A stretch of 64,000 nucleotides of DNA from NCBI RefSeq assembly GCF_002220365.1, contig NZ_MTHB01000027.1, positions 117,695 through 181,694 of the forward strand, in the 5' to 3' direction. This DNA comes from Caballeronia sordidicola (GTDB taxonomy: Bacteria > Pseudomonadota > Gammaproteobacteria > Burkholderiales > Burkholderiaceae). Below, piece after piece: positions 46,093 through 53,875 of the stretch. The translations under genes and the position numbers were made by a program. Positions within the stretch are counted from its first letter, which is position 1. Every line of letters starts with the position of its first letter. Below the pieces are notes generated by a model, which made no database searches, was not told the origin of the DNA, and saw only the letters and a program-made list of their open reading frames with translations.

Positions 46093-46941
46093 ATGCGCCG
46101 GCGCCTGATAGGCGCGAGCTTGCTCACCATGCTCACGTCGCTCACCCCGGGCTGTGCGCTCGAAGCAGATGAAACGACGTCGTTGGCGCAGGGCGTCGTG
46201 TGGCAGATCGACGAGGATCATATTGATCCGCATGGCAACTGGGACAAGCTCGGCGTGCGCGATCTGCTCGTGCAGTGGACGGCGGTTGATGGTCTGTCTT
46301 TCTTGCCCGGCGCCGGCGTGCCGATGGCGGGACGGGTCCCCGACTGGACGCGCATCGCTGATGAGCGCTGGGCGCGCAATGTGATCGTGGGGCTGGCAGG
46401 CCGTTTCGACGAGACCACAGCGCGGGCGCAGGTCGTGGACCTGGTCGCACAGTCGGTGCGGCTCGCGGCGGTCCGTCCGCCGGTGCATGTGGCTGGCTGG
46501 TATTTTCCGGTCGAAATCGATCCCACGTGGGTCGACGCCGCTCAACTCCAGCCGTTGCTCGCTACGTTGCCGCGGCCTTTGTGGGTCAGCGTCTATGACC
46601 GCGCCAATGTCGGAGGCAGGACGCTTGCGAAGTGGCTCGACACCTGGCTGCCGAAGGATGTCGGCGTATTCCTCCAGGACGGCTGCGGCGTGTATGCACG
46701 CGGGCCGATGACGGCGCGGAAATACGCGGACGCACTGTCGGAGACGCTGGGCAAGCGCCGCGTGCGGATCATTGCCGAGGCGTTTCGCCCGCAGGCTGGC
46801 GGCGGTTTCCGTGCTGCCACGTCGGCGGAGCTTTTACCGCAACTCGTCGCCTACAAGGGATATCGGGTGTATTTGTTCGACGGCCCGCACTATGTTTCCG
46901 CCGAGCTCGTCGATGCACTTCTGAAGGATGGGTCGCGGTAA
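46093..46941 (+). CDS. Putative exported TIM-barrel-like protein (DUF4434-like), possible glycan-active enzyme
   Basis: The product is about 282 residues, taken from ATG 46093, where a basic n-region and hydrophobic stretch (MRRRLIGASLLTMLTSL) form a signal ending in Pro-Gly-Cys, perhaps a lipobox. An in-frame GTG at 46003 would add a 30-residue polar leader; no option has a good ribosome site. The body has alternating strand/helix segments such as HVAGWYFPVEIDPTW, PLWVSVYDRAN and DVGVFLQDGCG, as in DUF4434 glycoside-hydrolase-like TIM barrels. Its place after nfrA matches that of ybcH in the E. coli nfrB-nfrA-ybcH operon. A role in trimming or handling the exported glycan is inferred. Confidence 0.65.
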   Translation: MRRRLIGASLLTMLTSLTPGCALEADETTSLAQGVVWQIDEDHIDPHGNWDKLGVRDLLVQWTAVDGLSFLPGAGVPMAGRVPDWTRIADERWARNVIVGLAGRFDETTARAQVVDLVAQSVRLAAVRPPVHVAGWYFPVEIDPTWVDAAQLQPLLATLPRPLWVSVYDRANVGGRTLAKWLDTWLPKDVGVFLQDGCGVYARGPMTARKYADALSETLGKRRVRIIAEAFRPQAGGGFRAATSAELLPQLVAYKGYRVYLFDGPHYVSAELVDALLKDGSR

Positions 46942-46969
46942 GTATTCCTCGGATGCGAGGCGGCGCGAA

Positions 46970-47372
46970 CTACGAGAACATAAACCAGAACATGGCGACG
47001 GCCGCGATACCCATGGCGGCTGTGGCCAACCAACCCGCCACGCGTAGCCGCATCGAGATGATGAACTTTCCCATGATCTTCGGATTGACGGCCATGAACA
47101 TGATCAGTCCCATGATTGGCACGGAGACAACCCCGTTGATGACCGCGCTCCAGTAGAGCGCCTTGATTGGATCGATCGGCGTAAAGCCGATGACTACGCC
47201 CACTATCGTTGAGAGAACGATGATCCCGTAGAACCGCCTCGCGAGTTGCGGCTTAAGGGCGAGACTGTTCCGCCATATGAACCTTCCGGCCATTGCGTAC
47301 GCGGCTGACCCGGCAAGCACGGGTAGCGCAAGCAAACCCGTGCCGATGATTCCCAGATTCGCAATTTTAGAG
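46970..47372 (-). pseudogene. C-terminal remnant of an Nramp-family metal transporter
   Basis: The minus-strand frame from about 47372 reads SKIANLGIIGTGLLALPVLAG, then ALYWSAVINGVVSVPIMGLI and further membrane segments. This matches the last third of Nramp (MntH-like) divalent-metal transporters of about 420 residues. An in-frame TAG lies just upstream of the homology, and the N-terminal two thirds, including the metal-binding Asp-Pro-Gly-Asn motif, is absent. Its 5-prime end is overlapped by the region just before the alpha/beta hydrolase gene. It cannot encode a working transporter. Confidence 0.85.
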
Positions 47373-47484
47373 AATGGGCAAGTCGAGTACTACATTGATA
47401 CTTCATTCATGGCTGAAACGATTCGGAACGAGACACGATACAGTTTATCGAACTGATGACGCCACCAAGACCTGGAGAACACCA

Positions 47485-48447
47485 GTGATTGCACATGACA
47501 TTCCCAAACTCGATCCGCAAGAACAACACTTCGCCATCCCGGCGCCCAGCGCCGGATCGCAACTATTCTTGCGCTATCTGCCGCCTCACGCAGGCGACGC
47601 CGGTGTCGTGCTTTACGTCCACGGCGCGACATTCCCGTCCGCACTGTCGATCGCACATCGCTTTGACGGCCAATCGTGGCGCGATAACCTTAACCAAGCC
47701 GGATTGCACGTTTGGGGGCTGGATTTACAGGGATTCGGCTACTCCGACCCGTACCCTGAGATGGCAAGCCCCGCCGAATCCAACAAACCGCTCGGCCGCG
47801 CTGATCACGCGGCACGCCAGGTCGAGGCGGCGCTGCGGTTCATTCACGCGCGGCACGGCGGCCGTCGCGTCTCGCTGATCGCTCATTCATGGGGCACCAT
47901 GGCGGCCGGCCACGCGGCCGGGCGTTGTCCGGACCTGATTGATCGCGTGGTCCTGTTCGCACCGATCACATGGCGCCAAGGCCAGGCTGAGACGCAACGC
48001 CTGCCTGCCTGGAAAACGGTGAGCTTGGAGGATCAGTGGACTAGGTTCATCGCCGACACACCGAAGGACGAAGAGCCGGTCATGCTTGAGCGGCATTTCG
48101 CGGAGTGGGGGCGGCGCTATCTGGAGAGCGACAAGACCAGCCTGACCCGAACGCCGCCGTCCGTGAAGGTACCGCTTGGTCCTGCCCAGGAGATCCAGGA
48201 AGCTTGGACCGGCAAGCTTGCTTACGATCCTGCCCTCGTCGTCGCACCGGTCGCTATCGTCCGCGGCGCTTGGGACAGCCTGTGTACCGACCAGGACGCC
48301 GCGTGGTTATACCAAGCGCTCAAGAACTCACCTGTCAAACGCGATACCAAGCTTAGTCGCGGCGGTCATCTGATGCACCTTGAGGAGGGGCGGGTCGCAC
48401 TCCATCACGTGACACGCGACTTCCTGCTAACCGATGACATTCTCTGA
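47485..48447 (+). CDS. Alpha/beta-fold hydrolase
   Basis: The 320-residue product is taken from GTG 47485, with TGGAGA six bases ahead; the frame further left overlaps the Nramp remnant and is not expected to be coding. It has an oxyanion region near YVHGATFPSA, a nucleophile elbow Ala-His-Ser-Trp-Gly (Ser near residue 136), and a C-terminal catalytic His in GGHLMHLE. Asp of the triad probably lies in RGAWDSLCTD. It hydrolyses an ester or similar bond in the cytoplasm; the substrate is unknown. The monooxygenase-like gene follows 23 bases later, so the two probably form an operon. Confidence 0.87.
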   Translation: MIAHDIPKLDPQEQHFAIPAPSAGSQLFLRYLPPHAGDAGVVLYVHGATFPSALSIAHRFDGQSWRDNLNQAGLHVWGLDLQGFGYSDPYPEMASPAESNKPLGRADHAARQVEAALRFIHARHGGRRVSLIAHSWGTMAAGHAAGRCPDLIDRVVLFAPITWRQGQAETQRLPAWKTVSLEDQWTRFIADTPKDEEPVMLERHFAEWGRRYLESDKTSLTRTPPSVKVPLGPAQEIQEAWTGKLAYDPALVVAPVAIVRGAWDSLCTDQDAAWLYQALKNSPVKRDTKLSRGGHLMHLEEGRVALHHVTRDFLLTDDIL

Positions 48448-48470
48448 AGCGCAGAACCAAGGAGAGACTC

Positions 48471-49172
48471 ATGTTTTCAGTAATATTCGAAGTCCATACT
48501 AAATCTGATCAGAAAGACGCGTACCTGAAGTACGCCAAGCTGCTGAAACCGGAACTGGAGCAGATCGACGGGTTTGTAGACAATATCCGCTACGGCAGCT
48601 TGAGACATGAGGGCTGGCTGCTGTCGTTATCGAACTGGCGCGACGAGAAAGCGCTGATCCGCTGGCGCACCTTGGCGGTCCATCACGGCATCCAGGAGAA
48701 GGGACGCTTCGAGGTCTTCGAGGACTATCATCTGCGCGTCGGACAGTTGACGAAGGACACGCGCGTGCCCGAAGGCTACAGTCTGCGAGAACAACGCCTT
48801 GACGAGACGGAAACGGGGCGGGCTGCCGCCGTCACGCTGATCGATGCCAAGCGCCCTGCGGATCTGCCGCAAGACGCTTCGCCCGAGAAGGTGGCGCAAT
48901 GGTTGGGGCTAGACGAGCATGCAGAGGGTCTCGTCGATTGGGATGCATACGACGCGATTCTCACGCCGGGTGACCTGATCCTGGTTATCTCGTGGCGAGA
49001 CGCCAAGGCTGCGCAGGCCTATGAGATGACCGCCAGATTGCCTGAGGACGGCAGGCTCCGCAGGGTGCGGGTGGTGCGCGACTATGGCATGTTTGATCGG
49101 CGTGAAGCGCCGCAATACTACGAGGACGTCAAGCCGTCACCCACAGCCCAGAGCCACAGTGATGCCGGATAA
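48471..49172 (+). CDS. Antibiotic biosynthesis monooxygenase (ABM) domain protein
   Basis: The 233-residue protein has AAGGAGAG ahead of ATG 48471. Residues 1-95 form a ferredoxin-like ABM domain (MFSVIFEVHTKSDQKDAYLK, then GFVDNIRYGS and LLSLSNWRDEKAL). A second, diverged half (about 105-215) repeats the pattern with LILVISWRDAKAAQAYE, so it is probably a tandem fused dimer. Members act on small aromatic or quinone compounds, or on haem, without a bound cofactor. Co-transcription with an alpha/beta hydrolase suggests a small detoxification or degradation unit. Confidence 0.85.
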   Translation: MFSVIFEVHTKSDQKDAYLKYAKLLKPELEQIDGFVDNIRYGSLRHEGWLLSLSNWRDEKALIRWRTLAVHHGIQEKGRFEVFEDYHLRVGQLTKDTRVPEGYSLREQRLDETETGRAAAVTLIDAKRPADLPQDASPEKVAQWLGLDEHAEGLVDWDAYDAILTPGDLILVISWRDAKAAQAYEMTARLPEDGRLRRVRVVRDYGMFDRREAPQYYEDVKPSPTAQSHSDAG

Positions 49173-49260
49173 GTCAGCAGCTGGCGAAACCAATATCAGT
49201 TGCACTGTACGCCGGCATTTCCGCTTCTTTGCGGCCGTTGCGCTATCGAGTATCTCGGCC

Positions 49261-49485
49261 TCACCAAGGCACTTGAGCGTCCGTGCTCAAAAATTTCCCT
49301 GCGGGACGATCGCGGCGTAGCAGGGCGAGTCGAACCGGTATTGCCGCTGCTTCCGGGAGCGAAAGGTAGCCGGAGTTTCCGTTCAAATCCGTTTTAACGT
49401 AACCGGGACACGCAGCATTCACGAGAATCTGGCTGCCACGCAACGTGAACAATGCGAAGAGTGGAGTCACCGTCAATCCAGTGTG
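49261..49485 (-). pseudogene. C-terminal remnant of a short-chain dehydrogenase
   Basis: The minus-strand frame contains RGSQILVNAACPGYVKTDLNG and the terminal STDAQVPW typical of SDR proteins, with a normal stop at 49261. The cofactor-binding N-terminus and the Ser-Tyr-Lys catalytic core are missing, and the sequence becomes unrecognisable right of about 49485. It is a decayed fragment of a gene about 240 codons long. Confidence 0.75.
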
Positions 49486-49701
49486 CTTTGCAGCGGGCCG
49501 CCTCACGCCGCATGCACCTCACCCTCGCCGGAGATTTTTACTGAAGGTCCGATGGACCTTCCCACCTTCGGGGGCTTCTCAGAAAGGGTATACAGTGAAC
49601 GATGCACTGTATTGAACTCAGTCCCCGTCGCTCAAGCAAAATGTTCGCCGAGACCCGCAGGGGATGTGCCAATCGGACCCGACAAAAGGAGGTAATGCGA
49701 C

Positions 49702-50838
49702 ATGATGCATGAATTCCTTTCAAATAATCGCGATGATCTGATTGAACGATGTCGGATAAAAGTCGCGCACAGGCCCGCCAGAGGGGCAACCTTGGAGCAA
49801 TTGCAGAACGGTGTGCCGCTTTTTCTTGATCAACTCATCCTGACGCTTCGTCTTGAACAGACGGAAGAGCCCATGGAAAGTCGCAAAATCTCCGGACCGG
49901 CAGGCGGCGAGGCCTCATTTTCGACAATCGGAAGCTCGGCCTCCCAACACGGACGACAGCTCTTGGAACTCGGTTTTTCCGTTGACCAGGTTGTCCACGA
50001 CTATGGCGACCTGTGTCAGGCAATCACCGATCTTGCGTTTGAACGTGACGCACCCTTTCAAATAGACGAATTCCGGACACTCAACCGCTGCCTTGACAAT
50101 GCAATAGCTGACGCAGTGACGGAGTTCAGCTATCAGCGGGACTCAGTTGCAGCGGATAAACATGCCGCGCAGATGAATGAACGATTCGGATTTTTCGCTC
50201 ACGAATTACGCAACTTCCTCCAAACTGCAACGCTCGCTTTTGGCGCGGCGAAGGCCGGGAATTTGAACCTGTCCGGCGCGACTGCATCAGTATTGGAGCG
50301 CAGTTTGGACGGCATGCGTGATCTGATAGACGATTCGCTGGCAGACGTGCGGTTCTCAGCCGAAAACGCAACACCGCCGCAGACGTTCTCGCTAGCTGAG
50401 TTCATTGACGAGATTAAAGAGGCTGCGCGCCTTGGGGCTCAGGCTCGGGGATGTGCGTTCACGGTTTCACAAGTCGACGTGAACCTTGCCGTTCTCGCAA
50501 ATCGGGATCTGCTGTTTTCGGCGCTGGGCAACCTGCTCCAAAACGCGTTCAAGTTCACCCATCCTGACACCGAGGTAACCTTGGACGCGTACGCAGTGGC
50601 CGACCGCATCCTGATAGATGTGAAAGACCATTGCGGCGGTTTGTCCGCGCGCGATGTAGACAGCATGTTTGAGCCGTTCAGGCAAAACGGCGTCGATAGA
50701 ACGGGCCTCGGGTTGGGACTTTCGATTGCCCGCCGGAGTGTAGAAGCGAGTGACGGAATCCTCAGCGTTCGTGACCTCCCCGACACGGGTTGCGTTTTCA
50801 CTATAAGCCTGCCGCGACATGCGGTGGTTAAAGAGTGA
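49702..50838 (+). CDS. Sensor histidine kinase with RsbRD-like N-terminal domain
   Basis: The 378-residue cytoplasmic protein has AGGAGG ahead of ATG 49702/49705. Residues 1-145 resemble the RsbRD N-terminal (helical, globin-like) sensor module (FLSNNRDDLIERCRIKV). The phosphoacceptor His167 lies in FFAHELRNFLQ. The ATPase domain shows N box NLLQNAFKFTH, G1 DHCGGL, F-like MFEPFRQNG and G2 TGLGLGLSIA, so it should be active. It has no membrane segment and no receiver domain, and no response-regulator gene is adjacent. It presumably senses an internal signal and phosphorylates a partner encoded elsewhere. Confidence 0.88.
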   Translation: MMHEFLSNNRDDLIERCRIKVAHRPARGATLEQLQNGVPLFLDQLILTLRLEQTEEPMESRKISGPAGGEASFSTIGSSASQHGRQLLELGFSVDQVVHDYGDLCQAITDLAFERDAPFQIDEFRTLNRCLDNAIADAVTEFSYQRDSVAADKHAAQMNERFGFFAHELRNFLQTATLAFGAAKAGNLNLSGATASVLERSLDGMRDLIDDSLADVRFSAENATPPQTFSLAEFIDEIKEAARLGAQARGCAFTVSQVDVNLAVLANRDLLFSALGNLLQNAFKFTHPDTEVTLDAYAVADRILIDVKDHCGGLSARDVDSMFEPFRQNGVDRTGLGLGLSIARRSVEASDGILSVRDLPDTGCVFTISLPRHAVVKE

Positions 50839-50876
50839 CGCGACCGCAGCCCGCTTTGAGCAGCGAGTGCAATTTC

Positions 50877-51080
50877 TCAAAGTACCTTGAAATGCGGATC
50901 AACTGACCAGCCGTGCAGCTCCGTATACCATTGATCGAACAGACGTTCGTCTAGCTCGAATTCATTGTCGAGACGACCACTTCCGTCATGCCTGAGATAC
51001 GCATAGATGACTTTATGCCCGTTCCAATACGCGACCGCGAAGTCGGTAAGGTCGGCTGCTATGCCAGGGCATGTGATCAT
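50877..51080 (-). CDS. Small hypothetical protein (67 aa)
   Basis: A 67-residue frame with balanced composition and several aromatic residues (AVAYWNGHKVIYAYLRHDGSG, then ERLFDQWYTELHGW). I do not recognise a domain. It converges on the histidine kinase gene. No strong ribosome site precedes ATG 51080, so coding status is uncertain. Confidence 0.45.
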   Translation of the reverse strand: MITCPGIAADLTDFAVAYWNGHKVIYAYLRHDGSGRLDNEFELDERLFDQWYTELHGWSVDPHFKVL

Positions 51081-51233
51081 GAAGTGCGATCGCGAGGTTC
51101 GTTTTGAATTGTTCGTATGTGATTAGGTCGTTCATACCAAAGATGCAGCACGATAGATACCTGGAACGCTCAGGTATCGAAATTATAAAAAAACATCGAT
51201 CCGCATCGCCGGCAAAGCGGGGTTGCTATGAGC

Positions 51234-51443
51234 CTAATGCGTGTCGCACCACCTCTCGGCCCAGGAGCGCGCGAATCCTAGAGCCTGTTCCTCACTATCA
51301 AAGGATCGAAGGTAGCCCGATTTTATGCCGCTTCCTTCAAGCTCGGGAGACGCAGGTCGCGATATTGTTGCTTGTCCTAAATAGCGACCGGCGGTTTCGG
51401 ATGCTGAACATTCGACATTGAACGAGTTGTATTTGAATTGCAC
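51234..51443 (-). CDS. Small Burkholderia-type hypothetical protein (69 aa)
   Basis: GTG 51443 is preceded by AGGAGGG, a strong ribosome site. The 69-residue product begins MQFKYNSFNVECSAS and ends with an acidic helix carrying ALGFARSWAERWCDTH, a pattern seen in short unnamed Burkholderia proteins (possibly a DUF6566-like family). No signal peptide or membrane segment is present. Function is unknown. Confidence 0.6.
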   Translation of the reverse strand: MQFKYNSFNVECSASETAGRYLGQATISRPASPELEGSGIKSGYLRSFDSEEQALGFARSWAERWCDTH

Positions 51444-51953
51444 GAACCCTCCTGCGGATAGGGAAATTTAAGTATGCACCTATTCGTCTGCGGCGGCAGA
51501 GACTTCGAAATACGCATTGGGAAGTTGAGCGCCTGGACCCGTCGGCCGGACACGCGCGATAAAAATCAGGACATCGCGGACCTGGCCGGTAGCGGGTGAG
51601 GGGCGAGTGCGATCAAGCGGCAGCGCCTATGGTTGATCGCAATGGTTGATGGCTATGGTGCGCGGCTGGCGCATACAGTAGGTTTGAACACGCTCGGCGC
51701 CAAGCGTTCGTCGATCAATAGATACCCGGCGAATGTGGGGCTGTCTGCGACAACGTGACCACAAGCTCGCCCGAACGCCCGGAGCCGCGCATGGCGACGT
51801 AGACGCGATTCGCCATTCTGCGATTTCAGGAAGCGGGTAATCGCTCGGTGTTTGGGTTGCCAGGCGCTCGATAAGGGATCAGACCGCATAGCAACGCGTA
51901 AGCGCTGGAATTGCCTCCCTACGAGTCGGCATCGTCGTAGGACACGGCCGTCC
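51444..51953. other. 510-base stretch with no secure gene
   Basis: A 41-codon plus-strand frame at 51474-51599 (MHLFVCGGRDFEIRIGKLSA) has fairly high GC3 but no good ribosome site and no known family. A minus-strand frame at 51653-51979 has no domain. The stretch looks like decayed accessory DNA. Confidence 0.4.
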
Positions 51954-52205
51954 TTATTGCTCGGCACGCGCCAGGTCAAATCCTTCGTCGGTCAGGCAAA
52001 ATCCCCCTCCGGTGGTCACAAGCCATCCGCTTTGGATTCCGTAAAGAATGCCAGCCTCGAATTCGTTTAGCGAACGCCCGGTCCCGATCCAGGACGGCGT
52101 AATACCGGCCAAAAGGGCGCAGTTTCCCGCAGTAACGCCGCACTTGAACGACATGACGCGCAGAACCAGGATGCCCAGTTGGTCAGAGGTCAGGGTGGTT
52201 GCCAT
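51954..52205 (-). CDS. Small hypothetical protein, possibly winged-helix-like (83 aa)
   Basis: ATG 52205 has TTGGAGAC ahead; upstream in-frame codons lack a ribosome site. The 83-residue product (MATTLTSDQLGILVLRVMSF...) has helix, helix, then a glycine-rich strand turn and C-terminal LTDEGFDLARAEQ. LTDEG is a common wing/helix ending in small winged-helix DNA-binding proteins, but the similarity is only suggestive. Function is unknown. Confidence 0.55.
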   Translation of the reverse strand: MATTLTSDQLGILVLRVMSFKCGVTAGNCALLAGITPSWIGTGRSLNEFEAGILYGIQSGWLVTTGGGFCLTDEGFDLARAEQ

Positions 52206-52331
52206 GTGTTTGTCTCCAATGATAGTTATTACGTCAGCCCCGCCTGCATTTGCGCTCGAATATGCACGGGTCGGAACGTGATCTTTGTGGCTAGCGCTCG
52301 TGATGCCGAACTGGAGGAATAACCCGAGAGC

Positions 52332-52412
52332 ATGCTGGTTCCGCCAGAAGTCCAAGTTCACTCCGTGCTGGTACTCACCGATGCAGGAAGAACTATCGGG
52401 GTGCTAGCTTGA
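52332..52412 (+). other. Candidate 26-codon frame directly before an orphan terminator
   Basis: A frame ATG CTG GTT ... GCT TGA ends two bases before a plus-strand intrinsic terminator. GGAGG lies 14 bases upstream of the ATG, which is too far to be convincing. A second frame on the same strand (from about 52301, reading MPNWRNNPRACWFRQ) ends at TAG 52404-52406 and has higher GC3. Either could be the remnant or the body of a small transcript; a non-coding RNA fits equally well. Confidence 0.3.
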
Positions 52413-52413
52413 G

Positions 52414-52438
52414 GGCGTCTGAGGACGCCTTTTTCTTT
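52414..52438 (+). terminator. Rho-independent terminator, plus strand
   Basis: GGCGTC (52414-52419) pairs with GACGCC (52424-52429) around TGAG, followed by TTTTTCTTT. Orientation is plus, yet no established plus-strand gene lies between 51080 and here. It therefore marks an unannotated short transcript or a decayed gene. Confidence 0.75.
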
Positions 52439-52747
52439 GGTCCGTTGCAGAGCCGTTGGCGCTCGCCCTGGCCTGGTCACCTAGTTCGGTGAGCGTCAAT
52501 GTGTGCGGTGAATGGCTTCGAGCCTCGCAGTCATAGTGATGAACGCATCGGGCGTTCTTGTCCGCGCTGTGGGATTGAATCCGCAGACATGGTCGCTCGT
52601 GCACTTTGATTTTTGGACCTGCACGCAGGATGATCTGCCTGCAGGCTCACACAGCTACGAGGTTTAGCACGTCTGTGCGCCCAATCCAGATGCTCTCGGC
52701 CGGACTTAGCGGCCACCAATCGGATTGGTCGGCTGAGCGCTATCGGC
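52439..52747. other. 309-base stretch without a gene
   Basis: Sequence between the orphan terminator and the end of the alcohol dehydrogenase gene. Frames on both strands are short and domain-free. No clear hairpin follows the dehydrogenase stop. Confidence 0.45.
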
Positions 52748-53875
52748 TCATTCGAATACCACCACTTGGCGAATCGCCTTGCCCTCGTGCAGCAAGTCAA
52801 AGCCATGATTGATCTCATCGAGTTTCAGCCGGCCCGTGAGCAGCTTGTTCACCGGCAGACGACCCTGCAAATACAAATCGATGTAGTGCGGGATGTCGCG
52901 CGAAGGCACGCATGTGCCAATATAGCTGCCCTTGAGGGTGCGTTCTTCTGCCACAAGGCTGACCGCGGGAAGCGGCCAAAGCGCGGTCGACGGGGGCAGC
53001 CCGGCTGTGACGGTCGAACCGCCTCGGCGCGTAATGCGGTAAGCCAGGTCCAGGGCGTTGATCGAACCGGCGAACTCAAAGGCGAACTCGACGCCACCGG
53101 AGCTGAGCGCGCGGATGTGCTCGATCGCATCGGCCCGACCGGCGTTGACCGTGTGCGTGGCGCCGAGGGTGCGCGCCTGCTCGAGCTTGGCATCGGACAA
53201 GTCGATGGCAACGATCTGCCTGGCGCCAGCCGCCTGCGCGCCAATGAGCGCTGCCAGGCCAACACCGCCGAGACCGACCACCGCGACGGATGCGCCGACC
53301 CTGACCTGCGCCGTGTTGACCACCGCGCCGACACCCGTGAGCACGGCACACCCGAACAGCGCGGCTTCGTCGAGCGGAACACGGGGATCTATCTTGACGA
53401 CCGAGCGGCGTGACACGGTCGCGTACTCGGCAAACACCGAACATCCGAGATGATGGTTCAAAGCATCACCACCGCGCGTGAGACGACGCGCACCGGACAG
53501 CAAGGTACCGGCGCCGTTTGCTGCGGCGCCCGGCTCACACAAGGCCGGACGGCCTTCGGCACAGGGCGCACAGTGGCCACAACTCGGCACGAACACCACG
53601 ACGACGTGGTCGCCAACCCGGAGGTCGGTTACGCCTGCCCCCAGTTCCTCGACAACGCCAGCGGCTTCGTGGCCGAGGGCCATTGGCATCGGACGTGGCC
53701 GGTCGCCGTTGATCACGGACAAGTCGGAGTGGCACAGGCCGGCGGCGGCAATCTTGATCAGCACTTCATCGGCGCCTGGCGGGGCCAGGTCGATCTCTTC
53801 GATATGCAACGGGCGGGAGACGGCGTAGGGCGGTGTTGCGCCCATCGCCTGCAAAACTGCTGCCTTGATCTTCAT
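52748..53875 (-). CDS. Zinc-dependent NAD(P) alcohol dehydrogenase
   Basis: The 375-residue class III-like MDR enzyme interconverts an alcohol and aldehyde. Catalytic zinc residues are seen in AGLCHSDLSV and GHEAAGVVEE, the structural zinc cluster in CGHCAPCAEGRPALC, and the cofactor motif in VVGLGGVGLAALIG. Its ATG overlaps the stop of the TPP-enzyme gene by four bases (ATGA), so the two are translationally coupled. The pairing suggests that it reduces an aldehyde, or oxidises an alcohol, made or consumed by the thiamine enzyme. It is the last gene of the minus-strand cluster that begins with the phasin. Confidence 0.92.
   Translation of the reverse strand: MKIKAAVLQAMGATPPYAVSRPLHIEEIDLAPPGADEVLIKIAAAGLCHSDLSVINGDRPRPMPMALGHEAAGVVEELGAGVTDLRVGDHVVVVFVPSCGHCAPCAEGRPALCEPGAAANGAGTLLSGARRLTRGGDALNHHLGCSVFAEYATVSRRSVVKIDPRVPLDEAALFGCAVLTGVGAVVNTAQVRVGASVAVVGLGGVGLAALIGAQAAGARQIVAIDLSDAKLEQARTLGATHTVNAGRADAIEHIRALSSGGVEFAFEFAGSINALDLAYRITRRGGSTVTAGLPPSTALWPLPAVSLVAEERTLKGSYIGTCVPSRDIPHYIDLYLQGRLPVNKLLTGRLKLDEINHGFDLLHEGKAIRQVVVFE

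Noticed and set aside
47374..48447. Hydrolase start at 47374
   Set aside because: The extra N-terminal residues are antisense to the Nramp remnant; GTG 47485 has a proper ribosome site.
49543..49561. GAAGGTCC-gat-GGACCTTC hairpin as an intrinsic terminator
   Set aside because: The stem is perfect but no T tract follows on either strand; it may be an operator or chance palindrome.
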